From QWPN01 sp044360305 (GTDB lineage Bacteria > Planctomycetota > Planctomycetia > Pirellulales > UBA1268), in assembly GCA_044360305.1 (NCBI GenBank), contig JBIKKQ010000184.1, positions 1 to 6,661 of the forward strand: a DNA stretch of 6,661 bases, given 5' to 3'. Made by a program: the position numbers and the translations under genes. Below, one piece after another: positions 1-5,592 of this stretch. The stretch's first letter is position 1, and every line of letters starts with the position of its first letter. The notes beneath the pieces are model-generated. The model was given only the letters and a program-made list of their open reading frames with translations. It did not search any database and had not been told where the DNA came from.

Positions 1-6
1 TACGCC

Positions 7-443
7 GTGATTCCGCAACATTGTGAATCTTCTGTGCGGTCGCCTCCCGCCGGCCCGCTGCTTGCAGTGTTCGCGGCGGTCTTGGTGCTGGCCGGATGCA
101 GTGACCCTGCCCAGGGCCTGATCCGCAAGGTGGCGGCGCGAGTGACAAACGCGCCGTGGCACGAGCAGCATGGCTGGAATGCCGCCGACTTCTTCGCCGA
201 CCCGCAGGTGATCGCGCTCTGCGATGCCATCGCGGCCGACGACGTCGCCCGGATGAAGGAACTCATCGCCGCCGGCGCCGACGTCAATGCCCGCGGCAAG
301 GACAGCATGACGCCGCTCTTGTGGGCGTTCGTGGACAACAAGCCGGAGCGTTCCGGCTCCTGCTCGAGGCCGGTGCGAATCCCAACGTGGACATCGAAAG
401 CGACTTCGGCATCCGGCAGGCGTTCGGCCCGGGAGAATCCGTC
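7..443 (+). pseudogene. Broken ankyrin-repeat lipoprotein gene (frameshifted and truncated)
   Basis: The first frame begins with a GTG at 7, though the gene could start before the window edge. It encodes a hydrophobic stretch ending in a lipobox (L-A-G-C, Cys31), so the product would be a lipid-anchored envelope protein. Residues about 65-114 form ankyrin-type helices: a D-x-A-R-M-K-E-L-I-A-A-G-A-D-V-N motif, then a T-P-L-L-W-A-F helix. After Glu114 (346-348) the frame loses sense, while the frame starting at 351 continues at once with F-R-L-L-L-E-A-G-A-N-P-N-V. Reading GAG-GCG-TTC instead of the present GAG-CG-TTC would restore the repeat, so one G seems to be missing. Ankyrin-like coding stops near 443 after G-P-G-E-S-V, and what follows is unrelated. 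The protein is therefore both frameshifted and cut short. A sequencing error could explain the frameshift but not the loss of the 3' half. Confidence 0.7.
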
Positions 444-449
444 CCGCCG

Positions 450-537
450 GCTCGGCGGATCACCCCGGCCAATCTGTCCACGCTCACCGAGAACGTGCGC
501 CGTCGTGTCGTGCGGCGGTTCCGCAGCTTCAAAAGGG
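450..537 (+). pseudogene. Possible fragment of an IS91-family transposase
   Basis: In the same frame as the second half of the ankyrin gene, about 28 codons read T-P-A-N-L-S-T-L-T-E-N-V-R-R-R-V-V-R-R-F and then a basic tail ending in K-R-G. This resembles the region of IS91-type transposases where a T-P-x-x-L-type segment leads into an R-R-R-[VI]-L-R-x-F helix and a short R-G turn, shortly before the G-F-S-[VL]-D-A motif. That downstream motif is absent because the next recognisable sequence is on the other strand. No transposon ends can be defined. The piece is short and basic, so chance similarity in GC-rich DNA is possible. Confidence 0.35.
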
Positions 538-724
538 GGGCCCTGAATCGCTCGAGAGCCCTCCATGCCCGGCGGGCATTTTCCGCACTTGGCCGGACCC
601 ACCGATCGATGGCGAGCGTCGCCCGCACGTGTCCGTGCGCGGCGAGGGCGTGCGCCCCGATGACGAGGAACTCAACGTCCTCGTTGCGAAATCCTTTCAG
701 AATTGCGACACAATGCGGATTCAT
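533..724 (-). pseudogene. 5' remnant of a DxD nucleotidyltransferase gene (DUF6036/MNT-like)
   Basis: Reading leftward from an ATG at 724 (an in-frame ATG at 739 is also available), about 64 codons resemble the N-terminus of small nucleotidyltransferases often paired with a short partner protein. There is an opening helix, a V-E-F-L-V-I-G-A-H-A-L strand and turn, then H-G-H-V-R-A-T-L, the catalytic strand, W-V-R-P-S-x-E-N, and an A-W-R-A-L-E-R-F helix. In the family the catalytic strand is normally D-[IL]-D-[IL]-W. Here it is A-I-D-R-W (GCC at 611-613, CGG at 602-604), so the first metal-binding Asp and a core hydrophobic residue are both replaced, each explainable by one base change. Homology ends near 533, where the plus-strand transposase-like piece abuts. 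The open frame continues to 284 but is then only the shadow of other sequence. The product would be inactive. Confidence 0.6.
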
Positions 725-815
725 CGAACGTCGCTCCAATCAGGGCCCAGGCCTGTTTCGTCACCTCCCAGCAAAGAGCGATCCACTGGGAGGGCGTGAG
801 GTGCGAATAGTCGGC
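672..815 (-). pseudogene. Remnant of a small helical partner gene (antitoxin-like)
   Basis: This minus-strand frame reads D-Y-S-H-L-T-P-S-Q-W-I-A-L-C-W-E-V-T-K-Q-A-W-A and then F-D-E-S-A-L before its stop at 672. The layout (a T-P-x-x-x-x-x-L helix, a second helix with A-W-A, and a basic end) matches short proteins I recall encoded just upstream of nucleotidyltransferase genes in planctomycetes. Its end overlaps the nucleotidyltransferase start at 724 by about 50 nt; the ATG lies inside the D-E-S codons. No ATG, GTG or TTG occurs in frame close to the start of the recognisable part. The nearest ATG, at 944, would add about 45 unrelated residues. I therefore read it as a gene that has lost its 5' end, or one using an unconventional start. 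Toxin-antitoxin function is an inference from pairing only. Confidence 0.45.
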
Positions 816-965
816 TCTCGGTTCGGCCTGGCCGACTCGACCGACCCAGACCGGCCGCGCCGACCGATCGGCAGCGGCGGCGTCGGCCTCGTTTTCGTGG
901 CGATTCGCCGCTGAGTTTCCGAGTTTGTCGCCAGCGGGTTGCATCTCGTGGAGGGTATCTTCAGG

Positions 966-994
966 CCGGCGGAGAAACCTCCGGCCGGTGTTTT
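966..994 (+). terminator. GC-rich hairpin with T run before the operon promoter
   Basis: CCGGCGGAG (966-974) pairs with CTCCGGCCGG (979-988) with one bulged base and an AAAC loop, followed by TG and four T (991-994). Read rightward this has the form of a weak intrinsic terminator that would stop transcription arriving from the debris region. Its T run is shared with the -35 box of the following promoter. It could instead be a chance inverted repeat in GC-rich DNA. Confidence 0.4.
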
Positions 995-1020
995 GACCGG
1001 GCGGCACGGGCACCTAAAAT
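993..1020 (+). promoter_or_regulatory. Predicted sigma70-type promoter of the nfeD-floA operon
   Basis: TTGACC (993-998) matches five of six bases of the -35 consensus. After a 16-nt spacer, TAAAAT (1015-1020) matches five of six bases of the -10 consensus and is an unusually A/T-rich hexamer for this sequence. Transcription would begin near 1027, leaving a leader of about 27 nt with AGGA (1041-1044) nine bases before the ATG at 1054. I saw no operator-like repeat overlapping it other than the preceding hairpin. Confidence 0.65.
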
Positions 1021-1053
1021 TCGGGGGTTCGTTCGGCACCAGGATCGGTCCGC

Positions 1054-3180
1054 ATGCTCCGCACCCCGACGGCGTTCCTCCATGCGGCACTCGGCGTTGC
1101 GGTCCTCGCCGGCCTGGCGCTCGCTCGATCGGCGCCCGTGTCCGCGGCGCCCCCCACGGCCCTGGTCACGGTGCGGCTGCCGATCACCGGCACCCGCGAC
1201 GAGCAGGTCGAGGCCGCCGTCGCCCGCCGGCTCGATGCGCTGCGGGCCGCCGCGCCGGACCGGGGCGTGCTCGTGCTCCGCTTCGAACCCGGAGAGGACG
1301 GCGAGGCGGCCGCGAGTGATTTCGGTCGGGCCCTCGAACTGGCCCGGTTCCTCGGCTCCGAGCGGCTGGCCGGCGTGAAGACCGTGGCCTGGCTGCCGGT
1401 GGGCGTCGCCGGCCATGCCGTGCTGCCGGTCCTCGCCTGCGAGGAGATCGTGATGGATCCGGAGGCCGTCCTCGGGCCGGCGAACGCCGCCGAGCCGAGG
1501 ATCGACGACGCCATGCGGGCGGCCTACGCGCACGTGGCCGGCGTGCGGCGCACCGTTCCTCCGGCGGCGGCCGTGGCCCTGCTCGATCCGGCCGCGCGGG
1601 TCGTGCTCGTCACCACGCAGGAAGAAGGCGTGCAGATCATCGAGGACCGCGAGCTCGCCGCCCTGCGCCGGCGGGTGGCGGTGCTCGGCGTGCCGGAGCC
1701 GCTGCAGCCCGCGCCGTTGTCCCTGACCGGCCGCCGCGCCCGCGAACTCGGATTCGTGAGGCTGTTGGCCCGGTCCCCCGCCGAACTGGCCCAGGGGCTG
1801 GATCTCGACGCCCGGGCGGTGCAGGCCGCGCCGGAGATCGCCGGCGGCTGGCGAGCGGTGCAGGTGAACCTCTCCGGCCCGATCTCCGCCGACGCGGTGG
1901 CCCGCGTCCGGTCGCGGATCGACCGGGCCATCCAGTCGGGCGCCACCTTCGTCTGCCTGCGGATCGACAGTTCCGGCGGCTCGCCCGACCAGAGCCTCGT
2001 GCTGGCCAACTGGCTGGCGAGCCTCGACCCGGCCGAGGTGCGGACCGTGGCTTACGTTCCCCGCGCGGCCCGCAGCGACGCGGCGCTCGTGGCCCTCGCC
2101 TGCGACGAACTGGCGGTCGGCCCCGACGCGGTCCTCGGCGGCGAGGGGGACGGCGTCGTCGATGAACGCGGAGGAGAGGCGATCGTGGCGGCCTGGCGCG
2201 CGGGGGTGGCGAAGCGGCGCGACCGGTCGTGGTCGCTGCCGGTGGCGCTCGTCGTGCCGGGCATCGAAGTGCGCCGGGCGGAGCGGCAGGGGAACGGCCG
2301 GATCGACTATTTCAGTGCCGCGGAACTCGAGTCGCGGGCCGACGGTGACGCCTGGCAGCCCGGCCCGGTCGTCGGCACCGGCCCGATTCAACTCGGCGGC
2401 CGCCGCGCGGAGGAACTCGGCCTCGCGGCGCACGTGGTCGGCGACTTCGCCGCCCTGCGCAAGGCGTATGGCGTCGAGGGGCAGGTCGGCTTCGCCGAGC
2501 CCGGCTGGGCCGACCGGCTGCTGACGGCGCTGGCCAGCCCGGAACTCGCCTGGCTGCTGCTGCTCATCGGCGGCGCCGGGCTGTACATCGAACTCAAGAC
2601 GCCCGGCGTCGGCCTCGGGGGCTTCGTGGCGATGGTGGCGTTCATCGTCTACTTCTGGAGCCAGCACCTCCAGGGCACGTCGGGCTGGCTGGAGGTGATG
2701 CTGTTCCTCGCCGGCATCTTCTGCCTGGCCGTCGAGATCTTCGTGATCCCCGGGTTCGGCGTGCTCGGCCTCGGCGGCGGACTGCTGGTGATCGCGTCGA
2801 TCGTGCTCGCCAGCCAGTCGTTCGTGCTGCCGGCCAACGAATACCAGATCCGGCAGATGCAGTGGTCGCTGCTCGGCATCCTCGGGGCGGGCGTGGGCGT
2901 GGCCCTGCTCGGCGTGGCCCTGCGGCGCGTGCTGCCGGCCACGCCGGTGCTGCGGGACGTGTTCCTCGCGCCCCCGGCGGCCGGCCCGCTCGACGACGCC
3001 ATGCTCGACGACATGATCGGCGCCGAGGGGACGACCACCACCCGGCTCGCGCCCGCCGGCAAGGCGCGGATCGGCGGCGCGGTCCGCGACGTGACGACCG
3101 AAGGCGAACTGATCGAGCCCGGCCTGCCCGTCCGCGTCGTCGCCGTCCGCGGCCGGCGAGTCGTCGTGAGGATGGTCTGA
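1054..3180 (+). CDS. Long NfeD-family membrane protein with two ClpP-like domains
   Basis: The product has 708 residues, against roughly 430-450 for typical long NfeD proteins. A signal peptide (about 1-32, ending S-A-A-P-P) exports the N-terminal half. Residues about 36-255 and 266-470 form two ClpP/crotonase-fold domains, each with the Y/W-x-P...A-C-[DE]-E...P-x-A-V-L-G signature. The second keeps S-G-G (307-309) and Ser341 where archaeal NfeD protease PH1510 has its nucleophile, but has no lysine where the catalytic Lys is expected (about 372-375 is R-G-G-E). The first has A-G-H at 119-121 and no serine. About 497-625 holds four or five membrane segments, including the E-[IL]-F-V-I-P-G-F-G-V-L-G motif. 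The OB-type NfeD domain closes the protein (about 655-708, starting G-x-E-G-x-T-x-T-x-L-x-P-x-G-K-A). It is likely a partner of FloA. Proteolytic activity is doubtful. The start is supported by AGGA nine bases upstream. Confidence 0.9.
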   Translation: MLRTPTAFLHAALGVAVLAGLALARSAPVSAAPPTALVTVRLPITGTRDEQVEAAVARRLDALRAAAPDRGVLVLRFEPGEDGEAAASDFGRALELARFLGSERLAGVKTVAWLPVGVAGHAVLPVLACEEIVMDPEAVLGPANAAEPRIDDAMRAAYAHVAGVRRTVPPAAAVALLDPAARVVLVTTQEEGVQIIEDRELAALRRRVAVLGVPEPLQPAPLSLTGRRARELGFVRLLARSPAELAQGLDLDARAVQAAPEIAGGWRAVQVNLSGPISADAVARVRSRIDRAIQSGATFVCLRIDSSGGSPDQSLVLANWLASLDPAEVRTVAYVPRAARSDAALVALACDELAVGPDAVLGGEGDGVVDERGGEAIVAAWRAGVAKRRDRSWSLPVALVVPGIEVRRAERQGNGRIDYFSAAELESRADGDAWQPGPVVGTGPIQLGGRRAEELGLAAHVVGDFAALRKAYGVEGQVGFAEPGWADRLLTALASPELAWLLLLIGGAGLYIELKTPGVGLGGFVAMVAFIVYFWSQHLQGTSGWLEVMLFLAGIFCLAVEIFVIPGFGVLGLGGGLLVIASIVLASQSFVLPANEYQIRQMQWSLLGILGAGVGVALLGVALRRVLPATPVLRDVFLAPPAAGPLDDAMLDDMIGAEGTTTTRLAPAGKARIGGAVRDVTTEGELIEPGLPVRVVAVRGRRVVVRMV

Positions 3181-3183
3181 GCG

Positions 3184-3801
3184 ATGGCCGACCCGTTGTG
3201 GATCGCCCTGCTGCTGCTCGTCGGCCTCGCCATCATGGGGCTGGAGGTGTTCGTGCCCTCGGGGGGCGTGCTCGGGTTCCTGAGCGTCGTGTCCCTCGTC
3301 GCGGCCGTCGTCATGGCGTTCACGACCCGCGGGACGACGGCGGGCCTCGTCGTGCTCGCCATCGTCTGCGGGGCGGTGCCGGTGGTGCTCGGCATGGCGT
3401 TTCGGTTCTTTCCCTGGACGCCGCTGGGCCAGCGGGTGATGCCGCCGCCGCCGGCGCCGGAGGACGTGGTGCCCGACGTGGAGCGGCGCCGGTCGCTCCG
3501 CGGGCTGATCGGTCGCTCCGGACGAGCGGCCGACGACATGCTGCCGTGGGGCGTGGTCGTGCTCGACGGCGTTCGTCACCAGGCGGTGAGCGAGAGCGGC
3601 GTGATCGTCGCCGGGACGGACATCGAGGTGGCGGGAGTGCAGGGGGGATCGCTCGTCGTCCGGCCGCGGGCGGCGGCCGTGATACCGGCCGCTCAGCCGG
3701 CCGTGGCGCCGGAGTCGGCCCCGGAGCCGGCAGCCGAATCCGCGCTGTCCGCGACGCTCGAGGAATTCGACTTCGAGCGGCTCGACCGGCCGGAAACTTG
3801 A
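3184..3801 (+). CDS. Short NfeD-family membrane protein
   Basis: The product has 205 residues: three hydrophobic segments (about 5-21, 27-47, 52-73), with the family motif G-L-E-V-F-V-P-S-G-G-V-L-G at the first turn, a Pro-rich linker (86-97), and an OB-type domain (about 105-162). In the OB domain the pattern is L-D-G-V-R-H-x-A-V-S-E-S-G-x-I-x-x-G-T-x-I-E-V, ending G-x-S-L-V-V-R-P. There is no ClpP domain. The tail (163-205) is Ala/Pro/Glu-rich and ends in an acidic F-D-F-E-R-L stretch, so it is longer than in minimal NfeD proteins. The ATG is three bases after the stop of the long NfeD gene, with GAGGA (3168-3172) inside that gene's end, so translation is probably coupled. NfeD OB domains are thought to bind flotillins or stomatins, and floA follows directly. 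Having both NfeD forms suggests division of labour, but their specific roles cannot be read from sequence. Confidence 0.88.
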   Translation: MADPLWIALLLLVGLAIMGLEVFVPSGGVLGFLSVVSLVAAVVMAFTTRGTTAGLVVLAIVCGAVPVVLGMAFRFFPWTPLGQRVMPPPPAPEDVVPDVERRRSLRGLIGRSGRAADDMLPWGVVVLDGVRHQAVSESGVIVAGTDIEVAGVQGGSLVVRPRAAAVIPAAQPAVAPESAPEPAAESALSATLEEFDFERLDRPET

Positions 3802-3855
3802 CCGGCGGCCGTCCCCGAACGAGTCTTGGTCAGGTCTCCACCCCAGGGTCAGCCC

Positions 3856-4884
3856 ATGCTCCAGTACCTGCCGCTCATCCTCACCATCCTCGGGATCCTC
3901 GTCTTCCTTGTCGGGTTCGCCTTCGTGGCCCGATACCTGCGGCTCTGGGTGCAGTCCTACGCCTCCAGCGCCGGCATCGGGCTGTTCGACCTCGTGGCGA
4001 TGAGCTTCAAGAAGGTCAACCCGACCGTGATCGTGCGCAGCAAGATCATGGCGGTGCAGGCCGGGCTCGGCGACTCAAGCGGCGTCACCCGCCAGGCGCT
4101 CGAGGCCCACTACCTCGCCGGCGGCCGCGTGCCGCTCGTCGTGCAGGCGCTGATCGCGGCCCGGATGGCCCAGATCGACGAGCTCGACTTCAAGCTCGCC
4201 GCGGCCATCGACCTCGCCGGTCGGAACGTCCGCGAGGCGGTGCAGACGAGCGTCTACCCGAAGGTCATCGACTGCCCGGGGAAGAACAGCGGCCGCGAGT
4301 CGCTCGACGCCGTCGCCAAGAACGGCATCCAGCTCAAGGTCAAGGCCCGGGTCACGGTGCGGACGAACCTCAACCAGCTCATCGGCGGCGCCACCGAGGA
4401 GACGATCATCGCCCGGGTCGGCGAGGGGATCGTGTCGGCGATCGGCTCCGCCGAGCGGCACACCGAGGTGCTGGAGAACCCCGAGGTGATCTCGAAGACG
4501 GTGCTCGCCCGCAGGCTCGACGCCAACACGGCCTTCGAGATCGTGTCGATCGACATCGCCGGGATCGCGGTCGGCGCGAACATCGGCGCCCGGCTCCAGG
4601 CCGATCAGGCCGAGGCCGACACCCGCGTGGCCCGGGCCAACGCCGAAGGCCGGCGGGCGATGGCCGTGGCCCGGGAACAGGAGATGATCGCCAGCATCGA
4701 GGAGAGCCGGGCCGGGCTGGTCGAGGCCGAGGCGGAGATTCCCAAGGCCGTGGCCGATTCGCTCACCTCCGGTACGCTGGGAATCTTCGACTATTTCAAG
4801 TTGCGGAACCTGCAGGCCGACACCGACATGCGCCGCTCGTTCGCCACCGGTCTCCCGCCGACCGCCGCGACCGCCGCCTCGTGA
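3856..4884 (+). CDS. floA: Flotillin-like protein FloA
   Basis: The product has 342 residues, close to the roughly 330 of Bacillus subtilis FloA (YqfA), and is recognisable along its whole length. A single N-terminal hydrophobic segment (about 5-25) anchors it to the membrane. Family blocks follow: R-x-x-P-T/S-x-I-V region (54-62), A-L-E-A-H-Y-L-A-G-G (81-90), A-A-A-I-D-L-A-G-R-N-V (115-125), the K-A-R-V-T-V-R-T-N SPFH core (163-171), G-G-A-T-E-E-T-I-I-A-R-V-G-E-G (177-191), and H-T-E-V-L-E-N-P (202-209). The flotillin Glu/Ala-rich coiled coil covers about 248-300, and the G-x-x-D-Y-x-x-L-x-N-L-Q-A-D-T end is present. FloA oligomerises into membrane microdomains that scaffold proteins and affect fluidity. 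I chose the ATG at 3856 because AGGG sits seven bases before it and the anchor then begins at once. A TTG at 3826 would add ten polar residues. Both NfeD genes lie upstream. Confidence 0.96.
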   Translation: MLQYLPLILTILGILVFLVGFAFVARYLRLWVQSYASSAGIGLFDLVAMSFKKVNPTVIVRSKIMAVQAGLGDSSGVTRQALEAHYLAGGRVPLVVQALIAARMAQIDELDFKLAAAIDLAGRNVREAVQTSVYPKVIDCPGKNSGRESLDAVAKNGIQLKVKARVTVRTNLNQLIGGATEETIIARVGEGIVSAIGSAERHTEVLENPEVISKTVLARRLDANTAFEIVSIDIAGIAVGANIGARLQADQAEADTRVARANAEGRRAMAVAREQEMIASIEESRAGLVEAEAEIPKAVADSLTSGTLGIFDYFKLRNLQADTDMRRSFATGLPPTAATAAS

Positions 4885-4913
4885 CGGGGCCTGACCCGCG
4901 AGAAGCCTGACGC

Positions 4914-5591
4914 ATGCACCAGTTTCCGCTCCTCGTCGCCGCCGGCTTCGACTGGTTCGAGGCCCTGGCCGGCAGCGCGGTCCTGATCATCTGGGTCGTG
5001 TCGCAGGTGATCAACGTGATTCGCGCCGCCGCCCGAAAGCCGCAGCAACTCCCGGCGCCGGCCCCGCGGCCCCCCATGGCCCGCCCCCCGGCGCGGCCCG
5101 CCGACGTGCCGCCACGCGGCCCGAAGGCCGACGCCGATCAGGAATTGACGCGGCAGATCGAGGAGTTTCTGCGCGGCCGGCCCGGTGGCCGAAGACCGGC
5201 GGAGGCCCCCGGGCCGGGGCAGCCGCCGCCGCTTCCGCCGGCGCGGCCGGAGCGATCCAGGCCGGAGCGATCCAGGCCGACGCAGAAGGCACAGGAGCAG
5301 ATGGCCCAGGCCAGGCCGACAGCCGCCGCGGCCCGGTCGCAGCGGCCGGCGGGGCAGCCGAGCGGCGCCGACACGGCCGGCGGCGACGTCGCCCGGCACG
5401 TGGCCGAGGCCTTCGCGCACGACCTCGACCACACCGCCCCCGGGCTGACGACCGCGCCGGCAGGACCGATGCCGGGGCCGCAGCCGGCAACGGTGGCGGC
5501 CGAACTGGCCATGGCGCTGCGGTCGCCGGCGACGCTCCGCCAGTTGATCCTGCTGCGCGAGGTGCTCGACCGGCCGACGGAGCGCTGGTGA
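4914..5591 (+). CDS. Membrane-anchored Pro/Ala-rich protein of unknown function
   Basis: I cannot assign this 225-residue product to a named family. One hydrophobic segment (about 17-36, with L-I-I-W-V-V-S-Q-V-I-N-V-I) is followed by basic residues, placing the rest most likely in the cytoplasm. Residues 43-73 are a Pro/Ala/Arg linker. A short helix follows (77-88, E-L-T-R-Q-I-E-E-F-L-R-G), then a second long disordered stretch (89-155) including a duplicated R-P-E-R-S. The C-terminus is ordered again: an H-V-A-E-A-F-A-H-D-L helix (162-171) and L-R-S-P-A-T-L-R-Q-L-I-L-L-R-E-V-L-D-R-P (202-221). The two short ordered blocks at either end look like docking motifs. It starts 29 bases after floA, where B. 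subtilis has the small gene yqfB, though I see no similarity that would prove homology. An adaptor for FloA clusters is possible but is inference. The ribosome site (GAGAAG, 4900-4905) is weak. Confidence 0.8.
   Translation: MHQFPLLVAAGFDWFEALAGSAVLIIWVVSQVINVIRAAARKPQQLPAPAPRPPMARPPARPADVPPRGPKADADQELTRQIEEFLRGRPGGRRPAEAPGPGQPPPLPPARPERSRPERSRPTQKAQEQMAQARPTAAAARSQRPAGQPSGADTAGGDVARHVAEAFAHDLDHTAPGLTTAPAGPMPGPQPATVAAELAMALRSPATLRQLILLREVLDRPTERW
5245..5279 (+). repeat. Two-copy 15-bp tandem repeat inside the Pro-rich linker
   Basis: GGCCGGAGCGATCCA occurs at 5245-5259 and again exactly at 5260-5274, followed by five bases of a third copy. It keeps the frame and duplicates R-P-E-R-S in the disordered linker of the unknown membrane protein. 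Slippage in low-complexity coding sequence explains it, and the copy number may vary between strains. Confidence 0.85.
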
Positions 5592-5592
5592 C

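Noticed and set aside
156..914. Single long plus-strand gene of 252 codons
   Set aside because: Only about 351-537 carries recognisable coding sense. The first part is a shadow of the ankyrin frame and the last part is antisense to the minus-strand remnants.
961..3579. Open frame of 872 codons on the minus strand
   Set aside because: It is antisense to the two NfeD genes, is full of His, Arg, Asp and Gly as expected from the complement of GC-rich codons, and has no recognisable domain.
3802..3855. Separate promoter for floA in the 54-nt gap
   Set aside because: TTGGTC (3826-3831) is too close to the gene start, and no -10-like hexamer follows at the right distance.
2862..4910. Open frame of 682 codons on the plus strand overlapping the two NfeD genes and floA
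   Set aside because: It is extremely Arg/Ala/Gly-rich and out of frame with three well-supported genes; a frame shadow.
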